Assembly (NCBI RefSeq): GCF_005145045.1
Contig: NZ_CP039691.1
Location: 2,120,001-2,184,000, forward strand
Origin: Agrobacterium larrymoorei
GTDB lineage: Bacteria > Pseudomonadota > Alphaproteobacteria > Rhizobiales > Rhizobiaceae
Direction: 5' to 3'
Length of the DNA stretch: 64,000 nucleotides
Part shown: piece after piece, positions 35,810 through 44,786 of the stretch
Layout: each line of letters starts with the position of its first letter
How positions within the stretch are numbered: position 1 is the first letter of the stretch
The notes under the pieces: model-generated
The model's input: only the letters and a program-made list of their open reading frames with translations
What the model was told of the DNA's origin: nothing
Database searches by the model: none
Made by a program: the position numbers and the translations under genes

Positions 35810-35890
35810 GGCTTGACCCGAGGATCTAACGAACCCCTACGGCAACGTGGTTAGGTCCTCGGGTCAAGCCCATCGCTGTCCGGTTTAAAC
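35788..35890. repeat. Long imperfect palindrome with a second MITE-like end
   Basis: The arm TAAACCGGACAGCAGTGGG plus CTTGACCCGAGGATCTAAC (from 35793) is repeated inverted in GTTAGGTCCTCGGGTCAAG plus CCCATCGCTGTCCGGTTTA (to 35888), with three mismatches. It overlaps the right end of MITE copy 2 and suggests a second, broken copy of the element end. A further decayed fragment (TTTAAACCGGTCAGCGGTGG) occurs near 36155. Confidence 0.7.
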
Positions 35891-35926
35891 TGAGTTGGTA
35901 GTGTGGGGCGAGACCAACTCCCCCAC

Positions 35927-36039
35927 CCGTCACCCCGCACTTGATGCGGGGTCCAGCAGACGCGCGTCTGCGCGTCAAGAAAGTCTTTCAGACCAAGGAC
36001 TTGGTCTGACTGGATACCGGATCAAGTCCGGTATGACGG
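35927..36039. repeat. RIME-like 113 bp intergenic repeat, copy 1
   Basis: Bounded by CCGTCA and TGACGG. It holds the outer palindromes CACCCCGCACTTGATGCGGG and ATACCGGATCAAGTCCGGTAT, and an inner one AGACCAAGGACTTGGTCT. Copy 2 at 48660-48772 has the same length and layout. This resembles the Rhizobium-specific intergenic mosaic element class of about 108 bp. Confidence 0.7.
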
Positions 36040-36270
36040 TAGCAGGGGTGGCACCATCGCCACACTGCAGCAAAGGCGGTCAAAGCGTGTCTCAACCGGA
36101 TTTGAAGGCTGGAACTGGATTGCATTCAACGCCTCGTCTCATATCCGCATATTTAAACCGGTCAGCGGTGGGTCAAGCCCGGTATAACGGGAGATGGGGG
36201 CGACGTGTTGGCCCGCCACCGTCACTGGCTTACGTCAACCGCCACAAAAACTACTAACTTATTGAAATAA

Positions 36271-37479
<1,209 letters not shown>

Positions 37480-37492
37480 GGTTATAGGTCAA

Positions 37493-37520
37493 CACCGCCT
37501 CATTCACAAATGGGGCGGTG
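37493..37520. terminator. Hairpin between convergent genes (terminator-like)
   Basis: CACCGCCTCATT-CACA-AATGGGGCGGTG: a 12 bp stem with one G-T pair and no clear T-tract, between the esterase (+) and DKNYY (-) genes. Confidence 0.45.
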
Positions 37521-37535
37521 ACAACGCGAAGGACG

Positions 37536-38978
37536 TTAAAGTTTCGCCTTCTTGATGCTTCCGTTAACAATGCGATAGCGGTAGTTGGCGTCCTCAGCAC
37601 CGCCATCTTCGTCGACTACAATAAAGCTTTCGGCTTCAATCGACTTCTGGACGGCGCCGGTAACGAAGGAAAAAACGACTTTCTCATCGGTACCCCAGAA
37701 ACCGTTGAGTTTTACAAAGCTCCGACCCTCGATACCAGCAACGATGAGCGTCCCGTTGGATCTATAAAGTCCCTTGTCATCGGCCGCCCAGCAATTGGTC
37801 GCACTTTCGCAGAGAAAGCGGAAGCTGGCAGCATCCATCTTTTTCTGATGAGTTCCACGCAGATATACGCGAGTTGAATCGGCGGCCCACACGCCGCGCT
37901 CTCCAAATGTTTCGAAACTCTTGGCGTCCGCTTCATCCAGCACAACAAGAACCTCATCGGTGTGCCCGAACGGCCAACTCGTTCGGGCATGCGAAGCTGC
38001 GTAAACTCGTTTACCATCCTTCGCGAGCGGAACGACAGACTGAAACACCTGAAATTTCGCCGGGTCGGCATGCTCGACGCCATAACCGTTGAAATAAACT
38101 GTCTTTTCGTCCTTCCCGAAAAGGTCCTTGATCGGGATGAAAGACTGGCGATCCGCACCCGCAATTCGCCTTGAGCGACAAAACACGCTTTTCGCGTCGC
38201 GCGCATGAAAGGCATCAAGCGGCTCGAAACTGGCCGGATCTGCATGACGGACGAGATTGAAGACGTCCCGAGACTCCCGCGGAGTTGTAAATGTCTGCCT
38301 GAAAAACACGGCGTTTGAAGTCCGATACCAATCATCCGCAATCTGTTGCGCACCATCGGCGCTGAATGGGTAGTCAGGATGCCACCAACCGACAGTGTCG
38401 GGGTGATGTTTGACGAACCAGTCCTTCAACAGCATCTGGTGTTCGTCGCAGAGCGAATACTGCACCGTTTCGTGATGCTTGGAGTCGTTACTCAAGCTCA
38501 GTGAATCGAAGAGATGGTAGAGATCGTGCTTGTCTCCAACGTACGAGCCGTTCGCGACCAGAGTATCTGTATCAAGGCTTTCGAAATGGAAAAAGCTTGA
38601 GCCGGTTTTGACGTATAGGCAATGCTTGTCCCTGGCGAAACAGTTGGTGCATTCCATAAGTGAAAAGCTGAGCGGATCAGCACCGGGAATAACCCTTTCT
38701 TCGAGATAGACGTGGTTGCCGTCCAAGCCGTAGTTATCATCCAGCACACGAAATCCCTCGGCGTCACGCGTGACGAACCTCACCTTTTTGTTGCGCTGAT
38801 GATACCACCAGATACCCTCTTTATCCCGCAGATATGCTCCGATCTGGTATCCGGCTTTAAATGCATGGATAACGGAAAAATCGTTCCCTGAAATGCCGCC
38901 GAGAACTTCGACAGGCACGTCGACACCGTCCCCGATAAGAAAAACTTTTCTGTCCCGAATTGCGAAAGCCTCGCTCAC
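37536..38978 (-). CDS. DKNYY-repeat family protein
   Basis: A 480-residue protein built of degenerate repeats of the DKNYY type: motifs such as FARDKHCLYVK, FGKDEKTVYFNG, LAKDGKRVYAASH and WAADDKGLYRSNG are each followed by an AD-x-x-SF-type element (ADPLSFSLM, DAASFRFL, EGRSFVKL). These repeats form a beta-rich array. No signal peptide is seen. GTG 38978 is chosen for GGAGAAG upstream; a GTG at 39005 is possible. Function is unknown. Related proteins in other bacteria lie near contact-dependent or polymorphic toxin loci, but no toxin gene is here. Confidence 0.78.
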   Translation of the reverse strand: MSEAFAIRDRKVFLIGDGVDVPVEVLGGISGNDFSVIHAFKAGYQIGAYLRDKEGIWWYHQRNKKVRFVTRDAEGFRVLDDNYGLDGNHVYLEERVIPGADPLSFSLMECTNCFARDKHCLYVKTGSSFFHFESLDTDTLVANGSYVGDKHDLYHLFDSLSLSNDSKHHETVQYSLCDEHQMLLKDWFVKHHPDTVGWWHPDYPFSADGAQQIADDWYRTSNAVFFRQTFTTPRESRDVFNLVRHADPASFEPLDAFHARDAKSVFCRSRRIAGADRQSFIPIKDLFGKDEKTVYFNGYGVEHADPAKFQVFQSVVPLAKDGKRVYAASHARTSWPFGHTDEVLVVLDEADAKSFETFGERGVWAADSTRVYLRGTHQKKMDAASFRFLCESATNCWAADDKGLYRSNGTLIVAGIEGRSFVKLNGFWGTDEKVVFSFVTGAVQKSIEAESFIVVDEDGGAEDANYRYRIVNGSIKKAKL

Positions 38979-39100
38979 CGCGTCTTCTCCATGACCGTCA
39001 AACACTATTTTCAGGATGCTACCACAACCAAAACCTATCGATATTGCAATCCTGGATAATCAAAGATAATAATTTCGCGCCAAACAAACGGAAACTGCGA

Positions 39101-39484
39101 ATGAGCAAAGTTGTCGCTCCGCCAGATGTCATAGGCTCACAGCAGAAGCGCCGCGTCCACCTCGTGAGGGCGTTGCGCATTGCAGCGGCGATTTCGCTTG
39201 GCGTCGTAGCAATGGTTTACGTGATGGAATTTGACGGTAGTATGCTGTTTCTGATCGGCGCCGATTTCCTGCTTCTGATCGCCTGCGGGCCAACAATGCT
39301 CAGAAGTCTGAGGGTGTGGGATGCCATTGCAAATGGCGCGGAGGGCATTCTGCCTCTTCTCCTGTTAGGCGTCCTGATAATGCTTCTCCCAGTCGTCGCT
39401 GTGGTTTTTCTCGTCATCGAGCTATCGGAGGCCGCTTTTACTCGTTCACAAAACGAGGCATGCAGTGGAAATTCACAACTTTAG
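39101..39484 (+). CDS. Hypothetical membrane protein (127 aa)
   Basis: A 127-residue protein with three hydrophobic segments: about residues 26-42 (IAAAISLGVVAMVYVM), 49-65 (LFLIGADFLLLIACGP) and 83-107 (ILPLLLLGVLIMLLPVVAVV). A basic N-terminus (QQKRRVHLVRALR) suggests it stays in the cytoplasm. I do not recognise the family. It is divergent from the DKNYY gene with a 120 bp spacer. Confidence 0.6.
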   Translation: MSKVVAPPDVIGSQQKRRVHLVRALRIAAAISLGVVAMVYVMEFDGSMLFLIGADFLLLIACGPTMLRSLRVWDAIANGAEGILPLLLLGVLIMLLPVVAVVFLVIELSEAAFTRSQNEACSGNSQL

Positions 39485-39608
39485 AGATTGACCGCCCCAT
39501 TAACCTCCCTGAACCCCACATGAACTCACCCCTCAGGGTTGGTTCAGTCCAAACGTGGCAATGTCGTGTCCAGAATAAGGGACATGGCAACGTAAGTGGG
39601 GAATGGAC

Positions 39609-39779
39609 ATGGGAATTCTGGTACGTCGTTTTAGCATCATCGTTCTTCTGATGGCGATTTTTGCCATGTCTTTTGCGGCGCTGGTCATTAATCCAGATCG
39701 CAGTTTTCAGCGGGTGAATATGGGCTCGGCATTCAGCTGCCAGCACAGTTTTTCCAGCAACTGCCACGTCACGCTGTGA
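39609..39779 (+). CDS. Small membrane-anchored protein (56 aa)
   Basis: Starts MGILVRRFSIIVLLMAIFAM and has one hydrophobic segment with a basic start, then a short soluble part with two cysteines (SCQHSFSSNC). AGTGGGGA lies before ATG 39609; ATG 39603 is in frame. It could be a signal-anchored or exported peptide. It overlaps a possible GTG start of the next small gene at its stop, so the two may be coupled. Function unknown. Confidence 0.5.
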   Translation: MGILVRRFSIIVLLMAIFAMSFAALVINPDRSFQRVNMGSAFSCQHSFSSNCHVTL

Positions 39780-39787
39780 GATCGGCC

Positions 39788-39961
39788 ATGGGGATGCGTT
39801 TTTCCAACAGCTTGGCTGCCGGTCTGCGGGTGGCGATCATGGCTTCGATCTTTCTGGGGCCGTTTGCGGGGCTGGCGCTCTACAAGGCCGAGCCGCAGCC
39901 ACAGTCACGCGGCGCTGGCTTCGTGCTGTTGATGAGCCTTCAGCGCGGCAATCTGGGCTAA
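39788..39961 (+). CDS. Small membrane protein (57 aa)
   Basis: A 57-residue open frame from ATG 39788 (MGMRFSNSLAAGLRVAIMAS) with one hydrophobic segment (VAIMASIFLGPFAGLALY). A GTG at 39776, overlapping the stop of the preceding small gene, is another possible start. I know no family. Support is only composition and coupling to the neighbour. Confidence 0.4.
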   Translation: MGMRFSNSLAAGLRVAIMASIFLGPFAGLALYKAEPQPQSRGAGFVLLMSLQRGNLG

Positions 39962-40038
39962 GAGCAGCCACGCCAATCTTTTTGAAACGCACATATTTCT
40001 GTCGCTTGCCTGTCGAAATTGGCTCTCTATAATGGGCC

Positions 40039-41544
40039 ATGACAATAGCTAAGCACACGATTCCACAACTCTCCTTCATCACGCCAGAGCCTTTCGCGCC
40101 GCAGACTTTTACCGATGCGAAAGAGGCGGTAGCGGCGTTGACCGCGCTTTATGAGCGCAATACGAATTTCCTCATCAAATCCTTCACGGATCTGGCGCAG
40201 GGCGCGCCTATCGAGGGGCGGTATCGCGCCTGCTATCCGCAGGTCAGTATCGAGACCTCGACATTCGGTCATGTGGATTCCCGCCTGTCTTATGGCCACG
40301 TCACCTCGCCCGGCGTTTACACCACCACCATCACCCGCCCGCAGCTTTTCAGGCATTACCTGAAGGAGCAGCTGGGGCTGTTGATGAAGAACCACAATGT
40401 TCACGTCACCATTGCCGAATCCGCGACGCCCATTCCGCTGCACTTCGCCTTCGGTGAAGGTGCCTATGTGGAAGCGGCTGCCGCCTCTTCGCTATCTGAC
40501 GTGCCGCTGCGCGATCTCTTCGATACGCCGGATCTGAACAACACGGACGATCTGATTGCCAATGGCGAGTATGATCAGGTGCCGGGCGAGCCCGCGCCGC
40601 TGGCGCCATTTACAGCGCAGCGCATCGATTACTCGCTGGCGCGCCTCAGCCATTACACGGCAACGAGCGCAAACCACTTCCAGAACTTCGTGCTCTTCAC
40701 CAACTACCAGTTCTACATCGATGAGTTCGCCACATGGGCGCGTAAGCTGATGGCAGATGGTGGTGAGGGATACACGGAATTCGTGGAGCCCGGCAACATC
40801 GTCACGCAGGCCGGTTCCGACCGCCCGATAACCGACATGACGCTGGCGCGTCTGCCACAGATGCCTGCCTATCACCTGAAGAAGAAGGGCCATGCGGGCA
40901 TCACGCTCGTCAATATTGGCGTCGGCCCCTCCAATGCCAAGACGATCACCGACCACATTGCCGTGCTGCGCCCGCATGCCTGGCTGATGGTTGGCCACTG
41001 CGCGGGCCTGCGCAACAGCCAGCGTCTGGGCGATTATGTTCTGGCCCATGCCTATGTGCGCGAAGACCACGTTCTGGATGACGATCTGCCCGTCTGGGTG
41101 CCGATCCCTGCCCTTGCCGAAGTGCAAATGGCGCTGGAAGGTGCCGTAGCGGAAGTCACCGGTTATGAGGGCTTCGAGCTGAAGCGCATCATGCGCACCG
41201 GCACCGTTGCCACCATCGATAACCGCAACTGGGAACTTCGCGATCAGGCAGGCCCGGTCAAGCGGCTGTCGCAATCGCGCGCCATCGCACTCGACATGGA
41301 ATCCGCCACCATCGCCGCCAACGGTTTCCGGTTCCGCGTGCCATACGGCACCCTGCTCTGCGTTTCCGACAAGCCGCTGCATGGCGAGCTGAAACTGCCC
41401 GGCATGGCCACGGAGTTCTACCGCACCCAGGTCGCCCAGCATCTGCAAATCGGCATCCGCGCCGTGCAGAAACTGGCCGCGATGGATACGGAAAAGCTGC
41501 ATTCCCGCAAGCTAAGAAGCTTTTACGAGACGGCGTTTCAATAG
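40039..41544 (+). CDS. amn: AMP nucleosidase
   Basis: A 501-residue enzyme that hydrolyses AMP to adenine and ribose 5-phosphate. Amn blocks are clear: ALYERNTNFLIKSF, RYRACYPQVSIET, the HFAFGEGAYVE segment and NFVLFTNYQFYIDEFATWAR in the N-terminal domain. The phosphorylase-type C-terminal domain has GVGPSNAKTITDHIAVLRPH, MVGHCAGLRNSQRLGDYVLA and ALDMESATIAANGFRFRVPY. The length is typical. It is single and precedes a toxin-antitoxin pair. Confidence 0.96.
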   Translation: MTIAKHTIPQLSFITPEPFAPQTFTDAKEAVAALTALYERNTNFLIKSFTDLAQGAPIEGRYRACYPQVSIETSTFGHVDSRLSYGHVTSPGVYTTTITRPQLFRHYLKEQLGLLMKNHNVHVTIAESATPIPLHFAFGEGAYVEAAAASSLSDVPLRDLFDTPDLNNTDDLIANGEYDQVPGEPAPLAPFTAQRIDYSLARLSHYTATSANHFQNFVLFTNYQFYIDEFATWARKLMADGGEGYTEFVEPGNIVTQAGSDRPITDMTLARLPQMPAYHLKKKGHAGITLVNIGVGPSNAKTITDHIAVLRPHAWLMVGHCAGLRNSQRLGDYVLAHAYVREDHVLDDDLPVWVPIPALAEVQMALEGAVAEVTGYEGFELKRIMRTGTVATIDNRNWELRDQAGPVKRLSQSRAIALDMESATIAANGFRFRVPYGTLLCVSDKPLHGELKLPGMATEFYRTQVAQHLQIGIRAVQKLAAMDTEKLHSRKLRSFYETAFQ

Positions 41545-41547
41545 GAT

Positions 41548-41598
41548 TTGCAGGAGATATGGCCTTGGTGTATAATTTCGTAAATTGATACACCAAGG
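41548..41598 (+). promoter_or_regulatory. vapBC promoter and palindromic operator
   Basis: TTGCAG (41548-41553), a 17 bp gap and TATAAT (41571-41576) form a sigma70-type promoter. The perfect inverted repeat CCTTGGTGTAT (41563-41573) / ATACACCAAGG (41588-41598) overlaps the -10 box, which fits repression by VapB/VapBC. The site ends 9 bp before the vapB start. Confidence 0.8.
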
Positions 41599-41607
41599 AC
41601 ATCAACC

Positions 41608-41838
41608 ATGCGCACGAATATAGAAATTGATGACGCATTGATTGCCGAAGCACTTGAATTGAGTGGCTTGACCACAAAGAAAGCGGTTGTTGAACTCGCT
41701 CTTAAAGAACTCATCGATTACCACAGCCGAAGAAAAGCTTTGGACGAGCTCACTGGCATGGGGTGGGATGGCGATCTTGATGAGATGCGCGGCGGTAGCA
41801 ACATTTATACAGCTCACAATCAACACGCCGCAGAATGA
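41608..41838 (+). CDS. vapB: Type II antitoxin VapB
   Basis: A 76-residue antitoxin. MRTNIEIDDALIAEALELSG and TTKKAVVELALKELIDYH match the VapB/RHH-type (AHH/VapB_antitoxin) N-terminal DNA-binding half. The acidic C-terminal half (LTGMGWDGDLDEMRGGS) would wrap the toxin. It overlaps the vapC start by four bases (ATGA). A palindrome at the promoter suggests autoregulation. Confidence 0.93.
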   Translation: MRTNIEIDDALIAEALELSGLTTKKAVVELALKELIDYHSRRKALDELTGMGWDGDLDEMRGGSNIYTAHNQHAAE

Positions 41839-42224
41839 TCGTTATCGATAGCTCAGTTTGGATTTCCATCTTGAGAGGTGCGACAAATGCACAAACAGAG
41901 AAATTTCATGCTATCCCGCGCTTAAGAGATGTTCTCTTAGGCGATGTCGTGTTGCTTGAAATCCTTCAGGGTGCACAAAGCGACCAACATGCTGCAAATA
42001 TGCAAGCGCGAATGACCAAGTTCCAGCTCGTTCCAATGCTATCGCCTGATTTGGCCGTCAAAGCCGCAATGCATTATCGTCGGCTTCGCCAGCGGGGCAT
42101 CACCATCCGAAAAACCACCGATCTCATCATCGGCACGTATTGTATCGAACACGGCCATGCCCTGCTGCACTCCGACAGGGATTTCACTCCTATGGCCGAA
42201 CATCTCGGCCTTCGCATTGCCTGA
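41835..42224 (+). CDS. vapC: Type II toxin VapC, PIN domain ribonuclease
   Basis: A 129-residue PIN domain toxin. The first catalytic aspartate is in MIVIDSSVWISIL, the conserved glutamate in DVVLLEILQGA, and the last acidic residues in TTDLIIGTYCIEHGHALLHS followed by DRDF. VapC toxins cleave tRNA or rRNA. Its start overlaps vapB (ATGA). Its stop lies one base from the stop of the convergent membrane protein gene. Confidence 0.93.
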   Translation: MIVIDSSVWISILRGATNAQTEKFHAIPRLRDVLLGDVVLLEILQGAQSDQHAANMQARMTKFQLVPMLSPDLAVKAAMHYRRLRQRGITIRKTTDLIIGTYCIEHGHALLHSDRDFTPMAEHLGLRIA

Positions 42225-42225
42225 G

Positions 42226-43161
42226 CTATTTCCGCTTCGGCACGAACAGCGCCATTGTCGTTCCAATCAGCGATGACAGGATGACCAGCAGGTGGACGTT
42301 GACGGCGGCTTGGCCAAGCGCGGAGAGTGCCTCTTCGGCGGGTGAGGCGCCGAAGCCGAGGGCGCCTGCGGTGATGCCTGCGGGATAGGTGCCGACGCCG
42401 CCAGGCGCGTGGACTGGAAGCACGGAAGAAAGCTCGCCACCCAGCGCGCCGCCGAAGCTTGCAGGCAGCGCGATGTCGCCCATCAGCATCAGTACCCAGG
42501 CCAGCACCGCGATTTTGACGAACCAGTTGATCAGAGTCACGCCCCAGGCACGCAAAAAGGCGCGGCCATCCACCGGCAGTCCAGCCTTAACCTCATCGAT
42601 CAATCGGCCAATCTTTGCAGAGGATACACGCCCGATGGTGCGGAAGATGATATGGCGCGCAGAAAAGCCGATAGCGGGCAGAAGCAGAAACGCAATCCAT
42701 ATCGCCCATCCCCAGAGTTCTTTTCTTTCCAGCGCCAGCCCCATTCCGGCAGCAGCGAGAAGCGCGTGAAGATCGAACAGGCGCATGACGAACAGCGCAG
42801 AGGTTCCGCGCACCAGATTGACGCCGAATTCCCGCCTCATCAGCAGCGGAAAGCTCGTCTCGCCGCTGCGAAACGGCATCATGATATTGAGCAGATTGTG
42901 AATCTGGACGACGCGGAACAGCGTTCCGAAGCGGGCGCGCGTTTCCGCTGGAAAGTAGTCATAGATACGCCAGGTGCGCAGAACATAGGTCGAGACGAGC
43001 AGTACCAGAGCCAGCGCTATCGTGCCCCAACCGGCGTGAGACCACAGGCGGAATATCGCGTCCCAGCCCCACATCCACTGGATGAAACCGGCATAGGCAA
43101 CAACGACAAAGACGGTGCCAAGCGTCATCGCGTTGCTGGCAAGCCACGCCCCTGATTTCAT
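42226..43161 (-). CDS. Lysylphosphatidylglycerol synthase TM-region-like membrane protein
   Basis: A 311-residue inner membrane protein of the LPG_synthase_TM (UPF0104) type with about 7-8 hydrophobic segments. The motif RVVQIHNLLNIMMPFRSGE, then SFPLLMRREFG and the later GALGGELSSVLPVHAPGG and GTYPAGITAG resemble the family. It has no synthase domain. ATG 43161 is taken. Such proteins occur with glycosyltransferases in lipid or polymer export; here the divergent neighbour is a DPM1-type GT2, so a shared envelope role is possible. Confidence 0.82.
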   Translation of the reverse strand: MKSGAWLASNAMTLGTVFVVVAYAGFIQWMWGWDAIFRLWSHAGWGTIALALVLLVSTYVLRTWRIYDYFPAETRARFGTLFRVVQIHNLLNIMMPFRSGETSFPLLMRREFGVNLVRGTSALFVMRLFDLHALLAAAGMGLALERKELWGWAIWIAFLLLPAIGFSARHIIFRTIGRVSSAKIGRLIDEVKAGLPVDGRAFLRAWGVTLINWFVKIAVLAWVLMLMGDIALPASFGGALGGELSSVLPVHAPGGVGTYPAGITAGALGFGASPAEEALSALGQAAVNVHLLVILSSLIGTTMALFVPKRK

Positions 43162-43302
43162 CCTGTGTGGATTATCTTTCAAATGATGGCCTAACTGGAC
43201 AAATTGCGTGGCGAGGCCTATCCGGCAGGTGAGCATATTAACAATGCCTTACCTGGGGAAGCCTCCGTGCCCACAACGACCGCCCTTCGAAGCGAGATTC
43301 TG

Positions 43303-44277
43303 ATGAACACAGCGCCCGAACTATCGCTTGTCGTGCCGATTTTCAATGAGCAAGAGAGCGTCGGCCCGTTGATCGAGCGTGTTGTGGAGGCAATGGCGAA
43401 TTATGACGCGGCGTGGGAACTCATTCTGGTGGATGACGGCAGCACGGACGCAACCATCGTCAACGCCAGAGCCTATCTCGGTCGCGAAGGGCTCGATCTG
43501 AAAATCGTCGCCCTCCAGCGCAATTTCGGCCAGACAGCGGCCATGCAGGCGGGTATCGACACGGCCAAAGGCCGCCTGATCGCCACTCTCGATGGCGATC
43601 TCCAGAATGACCCGAAAGACATTCCGATGCTGGTTTCCGAGCTTGAGCGTCGTGAACTGGACCTGCTGGTCGGCTGGCGCAAGAACCGTCAGGATGGCCT
43701 GATGCTGCGCAAGATCCCGTCCTGGATCGCCAATCGCCTGATTGGCCGCATTACCGGCGTTCGCCTGCATGATTACGGCTGTTCGTTGAAGATTTATCGC
43801 ACCTCCGTCATTAAGCAGGTCAAGCTGATGGGCGAGATGCACCGCTTCATCCCGGCCTGGGTCGCGGGCGTGGTGCCCAGCACCCGCATCGGCGAAATGC
43901 CGGTAACGCACCATGCGCGCCAGTTCGGCACTTCGAAATATGGAATTTCACGCACTTTCCGTGTCATTCTCGATCTGCTGTCGGTCATGTTCTTCATGCG
44001 CTACAAGGCGCGCCCGGGCCATTTCTTCGGCTCGCTGGGCCTCGGCCTCGGCGCCCTTTCCGCCGTCATCATGTTCTATCTCTTCATAGACAAGTTCATT
44101 CTCGGCAACGACATCGGCACGCGCCCGATGCTGATGGTAGGCGTCGTCCTGCTGCTCTCCTCCATGCAGTTCATCACCACCGGCATCCTCGCCGAAATGA
44201 TCGCCCGCCTCTATTACCGGGACGAACGCACACCGAATTACATCGTAAGTAAGACTTTCAGTTCGGACGAAGAGTAG
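43303..44277 (+). CDS. GT2 glycosyltransferase (DPM1/GtrB-like)
   Basis: A 324-residue polyprenyl-phosphate glycosyltransferase. The GT-A domain has SLVVPIFNEQESVGPLIERV, the metal motif LILVDDGSTDAT, LDGDLQNDPKDIP and MHRFIPAWVA. Two C-terminal membrane segments follow (about 233-258 and 268-295). This is the ArnC/GtrB layout, moving a sugar from a nucleotide donor to undecaprenyl or dodecaprenyl phosphate for envelope modification. The frame is open further upstream, but ATG 43303 begins the conserved part. It is divergent from the LPG-synthase-like gene. Confidence 0.9.
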   Translation: MNTAPELSLVVPIFNEQESVGPLIERVVEAMANYDAAWELILVDDGSTDATIVNARAYLGREGLDLKIVALQRNFGQTAAMQAGIDTAKGRLIATLDGDLQNDPKDIPMLVSELERRELDLLVGWRKNRQDGLMLRKIPSWIANRLIGRITGVRLHDYGCSLKIYRTSVIKQVKLMGEMHRFIPAWVAGVVPSTRIGEMPVTHHARQFGTSKYGISRTFRVILDLLSVMFFMRYKARPGHFFGSLGLGLGALSAVIMFYLFIDKFILGNDIGTRPMLMVGVVLLLSSMQFITTGILAEMIARLYYRDERTPNYIVSKTFSSDEE

Positions 44278-44313
44278 GGATTTTGCGCCGGCGAGCGTCC
44301 ATCGGACAGTGGC

Positions 44314-44784
44314 TCAACCCATCCTGATCGTCGGCTCAACGCGGATCGGGAAGTTCACCGAATTGGCGATAAAGCATTTTTCGTGGGCGTCGTGGTGAAG
44401 CTCTGTTGCTGTCTGCAAGTCACCCTTCGTCAGAGTAATCACCGGCTTTAGCACGACTTCGGTAAAGTGCCCGCCACCGTCGCGCGTCAGCACCATCGTC
44501 CCTTCCGGCGCATCCTCATAGTCGCTGACGACAACGCCGGAGACGGCGCAGAAGTGCAGGTACCACAGCTTGTGACAGGCGGAGATGGAGGCGAGCAGCA
44601 GTTCTTCCGGGTTCCAGCGTGCGGGATCGCCGCGAAAAGCGGGATCGGAGGAGCCGGCGATGTCGGGTTTTCCATCTGCTGAAATTACGTGGTTGCGGTC
44701 ATAGTCGCGGTAGCCGGAGGTGCCGGTTCCGCGGTTTCCCGTCCACTTCACCTGCACGGTGTAGCGATGTTCCTGATCTGCCAT
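44314..44784 (-). CDS. OsmC/Ohr family protein
   Basis: A 156-residue protein of the OsmC type. The two redox cysteines are in ASISACHKLWYLHFCAVSG and HEKCFIANSVNFPI, with the usual spacing of about 60 residues. These enzymes reduce organic hydroperoxides with dithiol partners. It starts MADQEHRYTVQVKWTGNRG. It is 2 bp downstream of the class III aminotransferase stop on the same strand, so they may be co-transcribed. Confidence 0.92.
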   Translation of the reverse strand: MADQEHRYTVQVKWTGNRGTGTSGYRDYDRNHVISADGKPDIAGSSDPAFRGDPARWNPEELLLASISACHKLWYLHFCAVSGVVVSDYEDAPEGTMVLTRDGGGHFTEVVLKPVITLTKGDLQTATELHHDAHEKCFIANSVNFPIRVEPTIRMG

Positions 44785-44786
44785 TC

